From contig CAXMQS010000031.1 in the NCBI GenBank assembly GCA_964195995.1, forward strand, positions 95,122 to 159,121: DNA of 64,000 bases, read 5' to 3'. Every line of letters begins with the position of its first letter. Position 1 is the first letter of the stretch. Made by a program: the position numbers and the translations under genes. The notes beneath the pieces are model-generated. The model searched no databases. It was not told the DNA's origin and worked only from the letters and a program-made list of their open reading frames with translations. Origin of the DNA: CAXMQS01 sp964195995. GTDB lineage: Bacteria; Actinomycetota; Acidimicrobiia; Spongiisociales; JAOTWH01. Shown in pieces: positions 25,412 to 33,334 of this stretch.

Positions 25412-26986
25412 CTACGCCTCCACTCCGAACGCCCTGACGCGGTGCCAGCCTTCGGCGCCGTTGGGGCGGGCGCCGACCGGTGCCTTGGGCTGCAGTTCCC
25501 CGTCGCCGTCGGTGGCGCGGCTTCTGACGACGTGGAGGCCCTCGGTGACCGTCCACGGAATGTGGAACTGCCGCCAAGTGGTGTTGGCGACCTCGGCACT
25601 GAGTTCCGCGGCCTGCCATGGCCCATCGTCGACCTGAACCTCGACCATCGAGATACCGCGCAGCGGCGCCCAGGCCACCCCGGCGATCACACCTTCGCCG
25701 GTATTGAGGCGCTGCTCTCCTCGCGGAGTGTCGATGCGGGACTGGGTCTTGATCGGCCCCTGCTCGTCCCAACCACGCTGATTCCAGAAGTGGTCGAAGG
25801 CCTCGAATGTCGTGATCTCGATCTCGGACAGCCACTTCGTCGCGGACACGTAGCCATAGAGGCCGGGCACCAGCAGTCGCGCCGGAAAGCCGTGCTCGAG
25901 CGGAAGCCGCACGCCATTCATCCCGATGGCGATCATCGCATCGCGACCATCTGTCGCCGCGGCGACGGGAAAGCCGCAGGTGTACCCATCGACCGACCTA
26001 CCAACGACCTGGTCGGCACCGGAGTCCACGCCGGCTTCGGCGAGTAGTTCATCGAGGCGAACTCCTTGCCAGCGAGCATTGCCCACAAGTGCCCCGCCGA
26101 CGGTGTTGGAAACACACGCCAGCGTGATATCTGCTTCGATCTGGGGTCGAGCGATGAGGTCGTCGTAGGTCAGCGTCAACTCTTGATCGACCATCCCCCA
26201 GACGCGGAGGCTGAATGTCTCTTCAGTTATCTGAGGAACGGTGAGGGCGGTGTCGACCCTGTAGAAACTGCTATTGGGCGTCACGAACGGTGAAAGGCCT
26301 CTCACCCCGAGGTCAGCGCCCGGCGGCAATGGAGGCAGCGGCATATCCAGGGCCGGCAGCGCCGACATGCGCTGGGCCATAGGAACCGCGAATCGACGAG
26401 ACAGCAGGCGGCCGCCGACGCCGCCGGCCATGGCCAGGCCAGCCGCCGCCCCCAAACCGATGAGAAGAGTGCGTCGCCCCACGGGTGGTGAGGACCCAAA
26501 GCCCTCGGGTACGGCCTCCGCACCAGCGTCGGACCGCATGGAGACGAGGTAGAGAGCGACAAGGGTGGCGATGGCGGCGATCGTGCCAACGATCGAAGGA
26601 ACGCCACCCCCGAGACCGCGGCCGTCCTGGGCCGCCGCGGCGGCCCCGAGGACGCCCAAGAGGACGATGCCGGAGGCGCCGAGGGGCAGGCTGACCCGAA
26701 AAGCGACGATGCCGACCGCGACACCGAAGATTGCCAGCATGACGCCGATGCCTATCAGCAGGGCAGCCTTGTCACCGGAGCCGAACCACTCGATGGCGAA
26801 GTCTTTGAGGGCAGGCGGGGCGCTGTCGACGACCCGATCCCCAATGTCGAGCACTGGTGATCTGAATGACCTGTCGACGGCGGCGACGAGCTCGGCGATA
26901 CCGATGGCGACGGCTGCGGAAACGAGTCCAGCCGCGGCGGCAGCCAGTGTGCTTGCCGGTGACGATCCGAACCTGCGGAGGATCAT
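25412..26986 (-). CDS. Membrane-anchored molybdopterin oxidoreductase (sulfite-oxidase family)
   Basis: About 524 residues. Five N-terminal hydrophobic helices occupy roughly residues 10-200, then a sulfite-oxidase-type molybdopterin domain (from VRGLSPFVTPNSSFYRVDTA) with the Mo-coordinating Cys in LACVSNTVGG near residue 290, and a C-terminal immunoglobulin-like dimerisation domain (GISMVEVQVDDGPW). Family members outside the cytosol oxidise or reduce sulfur or chlorine oxyanions or methionine sulfoxide; no haem domain is present. It is divergent from the SCO1 operon and shares its 110-base control region, which carries the DosR-like and TetR-like sites. Confidence 0.88.
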   Translation of the reverse strand: MILRRFGSSPASTLAAAAAGLVSAAVAIGIAELVAAVDRSFRSPVLDIGDRVVDSAPPALKDFAIEWFGSGDKAALLIGIGVMLAIFGVAVGIVAFRVSLPLGASGIVLLGVLGAAAAAQDGRGLGGGVPSIVGTIAAIATLVALYLVSMRSDAGAEAVPEGFGSSPPVGRRTLLIGLGAAAGLAMAGGVGGRLLSRRFAVPMAQRMSALPALDMPLPPLPPGADLGVRGLSPFVTPNSSFYRVDTALTVPQITEETFSLRVWGMVDQELTLTYDDLIARPQIEADITLACVSNTVGGALVGNARWQGVRLDELLAEAGVDSGADQVVGRSVDGYTCGFPVAAATDGRDAMIAIGMNGVRLPLEHGFPARLLVPGLYGYVSATKWLSEIEITTFEAFDHFWNQRGWDEQGPIKTQSRIDTPRGEQRLNTGEGVIAGVAWAPLRGISMVEVQVDDGPWQAAELSAEVANTTWRQFHIPWTVTEGLHVVRSRATDGDGELQPKAPVGARPNGAEGWHRVRAFGVEA

Positions 26987-27029
26987 CGACAGATGATGAC
27001 ACGGCGCCGCGGGCATCGGGCACCATGTA

Positions 27030-27073
27030 GGGACTTTGGGCCCTAGTTGACCGGTCAGTTCCTCTCGTAACCT
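27030..27073 (+). promoter_or_regulatory. Dual-site promoter 1: DosR-like box, TetR-type palindrome, -35/-10
   Basis: GGGACTTTGGGCCC (27030-27043) resembles the DosR/DevR box GGGACTWWAGTCCC with two mismatches. Four bases later TGACCGGTCA (27048-27057) is a perfect palindrome of TetR-operator type and overlaps a -35-like TTGACC (27047-27052). TAACCT (27068-27073) is a -10-like box at 15-base spacing. The same order and spacing recurs at 28563-28606. It lies between the molybdoenzyme and SCO1 genes. Confidence 0.65.
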
Positions 27074-27096
27074 GCCGGCACCGAGGGAGGTTGACC

Positions 27097-27747
27097 GTGC
27101 CAACGGCACCTGAACAGCCAATAACACACCACAGCCGATTGGTGCTGTGGACCCTGGCGTCGGCAATGGTGCTGGTCGCCTGCGGAGGCGACAATTCCGT
27201 CGCCTTCGACGGCGACTCCCCCTCACTGGCCGGCATCGTCCGTCAGCCCTATCCCGATGTCAGCGGAGTAGTGCTCCCCGAAGCCGCAGACGACGGCAGA
27301 CAATTCGCCACCAAGGCGGAGAGCGGACACCTCCTCGTGGTGTACTTCGGCTACACCGCCTGTCCCGACGTCTGTCCCACCACTATGTCCTTCCTGCGTC
27401 GGGCCGTTCGTGACCTCGGCGACGACGCGTCGATGATCGATGTCGCCATGATCACAGTCGACCCGGAACGCGATGTGCCCGACCGCTTGACGGCATATGT
27501 CGAGAACTTCTTCGCCGATGGGTACGCCCTGCGCACCGAGGACGCCGCGGCCCTTCAGGCCGCCGCCGACGCGTTCGGGGCCGACTACGAGGTGACGGTC
27601 GACGAAGGCGGCCTTGTCGAGGTCGCGCACACCGGGTTTCTCTATGCAGTGGATCCAGAGGGCCACATCAGGGTGCAATGGCCCTTCGGAACCACGGCGG
27701 AAACGATGAACGAAGATCTAGCTCAATTGATAGAAGGAGGGGTGTGA
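27097..27747 (+). CDS. SCO1/SenC family copper chaperone lipoprotein
   Basis: About 216 residues; GTG 27097 is chosen because GAGGGAGG ends 6 bases before it. A hydrophobic signal segment with lipobox LVAC is followed by a thioredoxin-fold SCO domain: copper/redox motif CPDVCP near residue 90 and the third ligand His in VEVAHTGFLYAVD. SCO1 proteins deliver Cu to CuA of cytochrome oxidase or N2O reductase or act as thiol reductases. First gene of SCO1-PCuAC-cupredoxin. Confidence 0.9.
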   Translation: MPTAPEQPITHHSRLVLWTLASAMVLVACGGDNSVAFDGDSPSLAGIVRQPYPDVSGVVLPEAADDGRQFATKAESGHLLVVYFGYTACPDVCPTTMSFLRRAVRDLGDDASMIDVAMITVDPERDVPDRLTAYVENFFADGYALRTEDAAALQAAADAFGADYEVTVDEGGLVEVAHTGFLYAVDPEGHIRVQWPFGTTAETMNEDLAQLIEGGV

Positions 27748-27749
27748 CG

Positions 27750-28178
27750 ATGCGGGGTCTCACCATGCTTTTCGCCCTGGCAATGATTGTGACGTCGTGT
27801 AGCTCGAGCTCGGAGCTCGATGTCGAGGACGCCTGGGCCCGCAACTCGGCCGGGATGGCCGATGCCGGGGCCGTGTACATGACCATTACCGGCGGTGAAG
27901 AGGCAGATCGCCTAACCGGCGTCACGATCGGTTCGAACATTGCCGGCATGGCGCAGGTCCACGAGACCGCCATGGACGACGATGGCCTGATGTCAATGCA
28001 GGAGGTTCCGCAGATCGACATACCTGCCAATGGCGAGGTCAGCCTCGAACCCGGCGGCTTCCATGTCATGATCATGCCGCTGGCCGACCCGCTGACGGCA
28101 GGCGACGAGTTCACCATCACGCTCAACTTCGAGCAGGCCGGACCCGTTGAGGTCACGGTCGAGGTCCGTGAAGAGTGA
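27750..28178 (+). CDS. PCuAC periplasmic copper chaperone
   Basis: A 142-residue lipoprotein (lipobox TSC) of the PCuAC/DUF461 family, with the full Cu(I) motif: HETAM, then MSM about 10 residues on, and HVMIM about 20 further, followed by the PLADPLTAGDEFTITLNF strands. PCuAC passes Cu(I) to CuA or to SCO1. ATG 27750 is preferred over GTG 27744 because it has better spacing to GGAGG. The stop overlaps the start of the cupredoxin gene. Confidence 0.92.
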   Translation: MRGLTMLFALAMIVTSCSSSSELDVEDAWARNSAGMADAGAVYMTITGGEEADRLTGVTIGSNIAGMAQVHETAMDDDGLMSMQEVPQIDIPANGEVSLEPGGFHVMIMPLADPLTAGDEFTITLNFEQAGPVEVTVEVREE

Positions 28179-28540
28179 TGAGTAGCCGTATTCTCGTCGC
28201 ACTGGCATTGGTCTTGGCCGCTTGCTCGGGGGGGTCATCGGGAGCGCTCGTCGTCGACGACACGAGTCAAGGGCCGGCAGACTACGAATACTTCATTCCC
28301 GCGGGCACCGCCGACCGACTAGCAGCCGGCGAGGAAATCGAGATCCTGCCCGCCGAGCTCGACGTGCACGTCGGTGAGCTCATCCGTATCGTGAACGAAG
28401 ACGATCGCGGCCACTTCGTCGGGATCTTCTATGTCGGCGCCGGCGAGACTGTCACGCAACGCTTCTCGGCGCCGGGTGACTTCACCGGCCTGTGCACCAT
28501 CCATCCCAGCGGCGAGATAGCTCTACGGGTGGACGCATGA
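28178..28540 (+). CDS. Small cupredoxin-like lipoprotein
   Basis: About 120 residues with signal peptide and lipobox AAC. The blue-copper pattern is a His in DDRGHFVGIF and a C-terminal CTIHPSGE loop (Cys-x2-His), with Glu or another residue where the Met axial ligand often is. It probably carries electrons or copper outside the membrane. ATG 28178 overlaps the PCuAC stop (TGATG); GTG 28175 is an alternative. Confidence 0.85.
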   Translation: MSSRILVALALVLAACSGGSSGALVVDDTSQGPADYEYFIPAGTADRLAAGEEIEILPAELDVHVGELIRIVNEDDRGHFVGIFYVGAGETVTQRFSAPGDFTGLCTIHPSGEIALRVDA

Positions 28541-28562
28541 CTGCTTGGCAAGGCCCTCGGCA

Positions 28563-28606
28563 GGGTCTTTGGCCCCTAGTTGACCGGTCAGTTCGACTCG
28601 TAGGCT
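28563..28606 (+). promoter_or_regulatory. Dual-site promoter 2: same layout as at 27030
   Basis: GGGTCTTTGGCCCC (28563-28576), TGACCGGTCA (28581-28590) within TTGACC (-35-like, 28580-28585), and TAGGCT (-10-like, 28601-28606) at 15-base spacing. The bases between are also nearly the same as at 27030-27073, and both are followed by an ACCGAGGGAGG ribosome-binding stretch. It drives the operon that contains the TetR gene at 30677, so autoregulation is plausible. A GCCCT/AGGGT hairpin at 28553-28566 may end the upstream operon. Confidence 0.65.
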
Positions 28607-28631
28607 CCTGGCAACCGAGGGAGGAAGGCCG

Positions 28632-29240
28632 ATGGTGATCACCACCGGACGGACTACAGGGGAAGCAGAACCCATCATCGGCGATTCTCCCGTCGCGCAG
28701 CCCCCCTCCCGCCAGCGCTATCCGACGGTCGCGGTGGCGATCATCGTCGTGCTCAGCGCCATCGGCTTCTTCATGCTCGGCGGCGATTCTGAACCACAGG
28801 CCGTAGAGCTGTCAACGGTCGGCGACTTCCTGCAACCTGGCGCCACAGCAACCGCCGGACTGGACCGCCTGCGTTACGAGGGACCGGATGGCACAACTTC
28901 ACTCGCCAACGGCGGCGTTGTCGCTCTCACCGACGATCTCAACATGCAAGTATCGGTGAGTCCCTTTCCGCCATCCACGTTCGACATCGATATCGACCTC
29001 TTCCTGACGAACGCTGCGGGCCAGCCGGTCGTTGACGCTGGCATCCGTGCCGACTGGGACATGATCCTGATGTGGCACGGGCCCTTCGAGAGCGACTTTC
29101 AGAGCCTCGGCGGGGGCCACTACGCCGCCAGCTTCGATCTCTTCATGGTCGGACCGTGGGAGGTGGCGACACAAGTCACCGCCCCTGGTCTCGATCAGCC
29201 GGTAGCCCTTCCCTTGACCATCTACGTTTGGCCGGAGTGA
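28632..29240 (+). CDS. Membrane-anchored YtkA/FixH-like domain protein
   Basis: A 202-residue protein with one N-terminal helix (VAVAIIVVLSAIGFFML) and an extracellular beta-sandwich of YtkA type, recognised by the ADWDMILMWHGP segment, GGGHYAASFDLFMVGPWEV and a PLTIYVWPE end. YtkA-like domains are found beside copper and cytochrome-oxidase assembly genes. The ATG follows GAGGGAGG. First gene of a five-gene operon. Confidence 0.82.
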   Translation: MVITTGRTTGEAEPIIGDSPVAQPPSRQRYPTVAVAIIVVLSAIGFFMLGGDSEPQAVELSTVGDFLQPGATATAGLDRLRYEGPDGTTSLANGGVVALTDDLNMQVSVSPFPPSTFDIDIDLFLTNAAGQPVVDAGIRADWDMILMWHGPFESDFQSLGGGHYAASFDLFMVGPWEVATQVTAPGLDQPVALPLTIYVWPE

Positions 29241-29244
29241 AACT

Positions 29245-30675
29245 ATGACAGATATCGGTAACGACACCCCAAGCGGACAGGGCACGGCAACCCTGGAGCG
29301 GCCACTCTCCACGGAGCCGGCGCCATCGCCGCCGAAGAGACCCCGCAATTCGACGCGACAGGTCATCATCTTCGCCGTGGCGCTGGCCCTCGTCGCCGGC
29401 GCGTCGCTCATTCTGTTGATGACCATCACCGGCGGCGACCAGGTAGATGCCGCCAACGCCGACACCACGGTCCTATCTCAGCGCGACGTCACGGACGCCC
29501 TGCTGCGGGACGGTCAAGGGCCGGACACCATTGACCTCGAGGTTCTCTATACGCCGCAGTGGTACTTCAGCTGGTCGTCACGCCCCGAGCCCGCGACCGA
29601 CGGCTCGCCGACCCTGGCGTTCCTCGTGTTCGAAACGATCCACGCCGGCGAGCTCCCGGCGACCCTGCCGCGTATCTCCGTCGTTACGCCCTCCGGTACC
29701 TACGAGCCGACCGCCGTCATGCCGGTTACCGAAGCTCCGCACCACCGCGTTTCCCAGCTCCTTTTCCCCGCCGAGACCGCCGGGGGGGACGTCGTCATCG
29801 GTGAAGAGGAGACCATGACGGTGTCCGCCCGCTGGGCAGACACCACCGAGGCAACGATGCAATGGGAGCAGCCATTGCCGTTCGGTCTCTCCGCCCTCAA
29901 CACTGCAGAGAGCACAACCACCTTCACCCGGCCGGCGCTGTCGCTCGGCTCGATCGCCGCCATCTTCAGCGGCATGCTGGCCGCCCTGGCGCCATGCCTG
30001 TTGCTGCTGGCGGCCTACTACACGGCCGTGCTCTCGGGGACGGCGGCAGCAACGGTCGAAGGAAGTGCTCCTGTCGACCGCCGTGTCGCCGAGCGGCGCC
30101 TGCTGACGACGGGGCTGTTCTTCGTCGGCGGCTTCACCGCCGTCTACACGGCGGGAGGGGTGGTCGCCGGCTATATCGGCGAGTCGATCGGAAGGTTCGA
30201 CGACATCGGGGGCTACGCCCGGCCGGTTTCCATCGTCGCCGGCATCGTTGTCATCCTCCTCGGCATCCGCACCGCCAGCCAGGCCAAGGTTCCGGTCGTA
30301 TGCAAGATCCCCGGGTTCAATCGACCGACCCAGACCGGCTGGCTGGGATCCGCGGTGATGGGCTCATCCTTCGCCGTCGGCTGCTTGTCCTGCTTCTCGG
30401 CAACGGTTCTCACCGCCTTGCTGCTGTACGCGGGAGCCACCGGGTCGCCGCTTACGGGTGGCCTCGTCATGCTGATGTTCTCCGCCGGAGTCGGGGTGAT
30501 GTTCCTGCTTGCCGCCGTCCTTGTGGCTAAGGCGGTGCCGGTTGCCACCTGGCTGGCCAAGGCGCAGCCCGTCATCGGGGTGGTCAGCGCCACCATCATG
30601 ATCTTCCTGGGGATTCTGATGGTGACCTACAAGTTCCACATCGTTACCGGCTACCTATTCGACATGTGGAGCTGA
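29245..30675 (+). CDS. CcdA/DsbD-like thiol-disulfide membrane transporter with extracytoplasmic domain
   Basis: A 476-residue protein. A first helix (IIFAVALALVAGASLILLM) is followed by about 170 residues outside the membrane, then a six-helix CcdA/DsbD-beta domain with the two redox Cys in LAPCLLLLAAYY and GCLSCFSATVL. CcdA moves reducing power across the membrane for cytochrome c or copper-site assembly. The extra soluble domain is not typical of plain CcdA (about 230 residues). It lies between the YtkA-like and TetR genes. Confidence 0.85.
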   Translation: MTDIGNDTPSGQGTATLERPLSTEPAPSPPKRPRNSTRQVIIFAVALALVAGASLILLMTITGGDQVDAANADTTVLSQRDVTDALLRDGQGPDTIDLEVLYTPQWYFSWSSRPEPATDGSPTLAFLVFETIHAGELPATLPRISVVTPSGTYEPTAVMPVTEAPHHRVSQLLFPAETAGGDVVIGEEETMTVSARWADTTEATMQWEQPLPFGLSALNTAESTTTFTRPALSLGSIAAIFSGMLAALAPCLLLLAAYYTAVLSGTAAATVEGSAPVDRRVAERRLLTTGLFFVGGFTAVYTAGGVVAGYIGESIGRFDDIGGYARPVSIVAGIVVILLGIRTASQAKVPVVCKIPGFNRPTQTGWLGSAVMGSSFAVGCLSCFSATVLTALLLYAGATGSPLTGGLVMLMFSAGVGVMFLLAAVLVAKAVPVATWLAKAQPVIGVVSATIMIFLGILMVTYKFHIVTGYLFDMWS

Positions 30676-30676
30676 C

Positions 30677-31321
30677 ATGACCAAGACAGACGAGCTCTCC
30701 GTTGAGGCACCCTCAGACAACGATTCCCGCGCTCGGCTGGTGCGCGGCGCCGCCCGGCTGGTCCATGCCGAGAGCTACCACTCGGTCGGAGTCAAGGCGA
30801 TCTGCGACGAAGCGGGGGTGCAGCGCGGCAGCTTCTATCACTTCTTCGAGTCCAAGCAGGCGCTGATGCTCGAGTCCCTCGAACTGATGTGGCAACGCTT
30901 CGTGGACGAAGGCCTGGCGACCTGTCGCGACGAGACCCTTCCCCCCAGGGAGCGAATCGAAGGCATGATCCACCACGCCGCCTCGAAGCAACACCGCCTA
31001 AAGGCCCGCACCGGGCGAGTGCTCGGTTGCGCCTTCGGCAATCTGGCGGCAGAGGCGGCCACCCTCGACGACGGTCTCCGGCTCCGCCTCCAGCAGATAT
31101 TCGACGACTGGGCGGAGATCGTTGCCGAGCCCCTGGCGGAGGCGCAGCGCCGCGACGAGATCGACGCTTGCCTGGTCCCGTACAAAGCCGCATGCGAGAT
31201 CGTCGCCAGCGTGCAGGGCCTCATGGTGCTGGCGAAGGTTCGCAACGATCCAGACACAATCACCGCCTGCGGCGGCGTGATTACCGAAAACCTATGGGGG
31301 TGCACCAACCATGTCGACTGA
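30677..31321 (+). CDS. TetR family regulator of the copper/redox operons (inferred)
   Basis: A 214-residue TetR protein with helix-turn-helix ARLVHAESYHSVGVKAI and RGSFYHFFESKQALM, then a C-terminal domain of the YcdC/LmrA-QacR type. It begins one base after the CcdA stop and overlaps the next gene by 11 bases. The two TGACCGGTCA palindromes at 27048 and 28581 are the natural candidates for its operators; this is inference from position and symmetry. Confidence 0.9.
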   Translation: MTKTDELSVEAPSDNDSRARLVRGAARLVHAESYHSVGVKAICDEAGVQRGSFYHFFESKQALMLESLELMWQRFVDEGLATCRDETLPPRERIEGMIHHAASKQHRLKARTGRVLGCAFGNLAAEAATLDDGLRLRLQQIFDDWAEIVAEPLAEAQRRDEIDACLVPYKAACEIVASVQGLMVLAKVRNDPDTITACGGVITENLWGCTNHVD

Positions 31322-32303
31322 CGAAACGACACCAGCCACGGAGGAGGGCACCCCGCCCCCGGCTCAAGAGGAGCCGACTATGCGCGGTGGCGCGCTGATC
31401 GCCGCGGCCATCGCGGTGATCGCCATTCCCGTGCTGCTTGGCTATTTCCTACTGCGCGGCGACGATTCTCCGAGCAATCCGGTGATAGGTGGCACGGCCG
31501 CTGCCAGCGACGCCGGTGGCGGCATGGGCGGGGCAACGGATTCCGGCGGCGGGTCGGCGGCGCTTCCCGCCGGCGTGCTGGCGTTCTCCGAGATACAGGC
31601 CAGCGACATCGTCATCGAGACAGACTCCTCGGGGACGTCGGCCGTCCTCAACGTGGTGACGTCCCAGGACGTCGCCTGCGCCGTCGTCTACGGACAGACC
31701 ACCGCACTCGGCTCGGTTGCCACCGACACCGATATGGCGGGCGGCGGCCATAGCGATCACCACCCGCAGATGCGCGGGCTCGCCCCGGACACCACCTACT
31801 TCTACCTGATCGAGGCCATCGGCCCCGACGGCAATCTGTACCGCAGCGACGTGATGCAGTTCGCCTCCGAGGCGGGGTCGGGCGCCCCGGTGGTGCAGGC
31901 GCCAGGACCCAACATCGCCGGTGACGGCCATGTCACCGAGGTCAGCTCCCAGTTCTCGGATGCCTACGGCGGAGCTAACGCCATCGATGGCGACCTCTCC
32001 ACCGAGTGGTCGTCTGCAGGGGACGGTGACGGCGCCTACATCGTGCTGGAGTTCGACGACAACATGCTCTTCAAGGGCGTCGGCTTCCGCACCCGCGAGA
32101 TGAGCGACGGGACATCCATCACCAACACGTTCACGATCACCGACGAAACCGGCAACACCTTCGGACCATTCGACGCCGGCCCCGGCCTCGCCATCGCCCG
32201 GGTCGACTTCCTTGGCACCGTGGTGAGGATCGACGTTGACACGTCGACGGGTGGCAACACCGGTGCCGTCGAGATCGAGGTCTACGGCGAGCCGGAGATG
32301 TGA
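31311..32303 (+). CDS. Membrane-anchored protein with discoidin-like domain
   Basis: A 330-residue protein: acidic/proline-rich cytosolic start, one helix (ALIAAAIAVIAIPVLLGYFLL) near residue 30, a Gly/Ser linker, a fibronectin-like part (VYGQTTALG to DTTYFYLIEAI) and a C-terminal discoidin/F5-8C-like sandwich (NAIDGDLSTEWSS, FRTREMSDG). A GGHSDHHPQM loop in the middle is rich in potential copper ligands. Fourth gene of the YtkA-CcdA-TetR operon, overlapping both neighbours. Confidence 0.7.
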   Translation: MSTDETTPATEEGTPPPAQEEPTMRGGALIAAAIAVIAIPVLLGYFLLRGDDSPSNPVIGGTAAASDAGGGMGGATDSGGGSAALPAGVLAFSEIQASDIVIETDSSGTSAVLNVVTSQDVACAVVYGQTTALGSVATDTDMAGGGHSDHHPQMRGLAPDTTYFYLIEAIGPDGNLYRSDVMQFASEAGSGAPVVQAPGPNIAGDGHVTEVSSQFSDAYGGANAIDGDLSTEWSSAGDGDGAYIVLEFDDNMLFKGVGFRTREMSDGTSITNTFTITDETGNTFGPFDAGPGLAIARVDFLGTVVRIDVDTSTGGNTGAVEIEVYGEPEM

Positions 32304-33307
32304 TCCGGCTCCACCGAGCGTCCACAGCAACCACCATCGCGGCCGCGGCCGCGGTGATGCTGGTGCTCGGCGCCTCCCCGGCCGCAGCCGACCCCGCCGA
32401 ACCGAGCAACTATGAATCGACCGTGGTGTCGGTTGACCCCTTGCCGTCCGGCGTCAGCTTCGAGGTCGTTGGGGGTGACTCGTTCCTTGTCGCTACGGCC
32501 GAGCCCGGTCACGAGGTCCTGGTTCTCGGCTACTTCAGCGAGCCCTACCTGCGCATTGACGCCGACGGATCCGTGTGGCTCAACGAGAACTCGCGGGCCT
32601 TCTACATCAATATCGATCGCTACGCCAACGCCGAGGTTCCCGACTGGGTCGATGACGAAGGACCCCCACGCTGGAAGCAAGTCGACGACAGCGGCGCCTA
32701 CCCATGGCACGACCACCGCGTTCACTGGATGAGCCCCGATCCCCCACCGACGATCGACGGCTCCACACGCGAGGTCGTGTTCCCGTGGGAGCTTCCGGTG
32801 ATCGTCGACGGCCGGGAGTCAGTGATCCGAGGCGAGCTGGTATGGGTGCCATCCCTCAGCCCGATCGGCCCGCTGCTCGCCGGGATAATCGCGCTGCTTC
32901 CGCTGGTGGCGTGGCGGCGCTGGCGTACGCCTCTGGCCGGCGCACTCACCGGCGGCGGCGCCCTCCTGGCCATCGTCGTCACAGTCATACAAAGCAGCGG
33001 CACGCCAGCAGCGGCCAGGGGTTTCCCCATTTGGATCGTGTTTCCCGCTGTGGCCCTCGCCACAACCATCGCCGCCCTGATCGCCTGGCGGACCGACAGA
33101 GCGACGCTGGCAAACCGGCTCAACGTCACCAGCGGCGTGGTGCTGGTGGCCTGGGCCGTTGCGACGCTCGAGGTGCTGTGGCTGCCCGTCCTGCCGTCTG
33201 CAGCGTCACCCGACGCCGAGCGGGTCGCCGTGGCCTTCGTGCTGTGGGCCGGGATCGGTGCCGCCGCCTTCTCGGCCGTGACGCTGCTCCGACCGGCCCG
33301 GAGATAG
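32300..33307 (+). CDS. Uncharacterised membrane protein with WHDHRVHWM motif
   Basis: A 335-residue protein starting with GTG overlapping the previous stop. Signal peptide (lacking a lipobox Cys), extracellular domain with a striking PWHDHRVHWMS motif near residue 135, then about five membrane helices. Similar WHDHRxHWM proteins occur next to CopC/PCuAC genes in actinobacteria, so the His cluster probably binds copper. Last gene of the operon; no enzymatic fold is recognised. Confidence 0.72.
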   Translation: MIRLHRASTATTIAAAAAVMLVLGASPAAADPAEPSNYESTVVSVDPLPSGVSFEVVGGDSFLVATAEPGHEVLVLGYFSEPYLRIDADGSVWLNENSRAFYINIDRYANAEVPDWVDDEGPPRWKQVDDSGAYPWHDHRVHWMSPDPPPTIDGSTREVVFPWELPVIVDGRESVIRGELVWVPSLSPIGPLLAGIIALLPLVAWRRWRTPLAGALTGGGALLAIVVTVIQSSGTPAAARGFPIWIVFPAVALATTIAALIAWRTDRATLANRLNVTSGVVLVAWAVATLEVLWLPVLPSAASPDAERVAVAFVLWAGIGAAAFSAVTLLRPARR

Positions 33308-33334
33308 AGCGAGGCTCAGAAACTCGAGCCAGGC

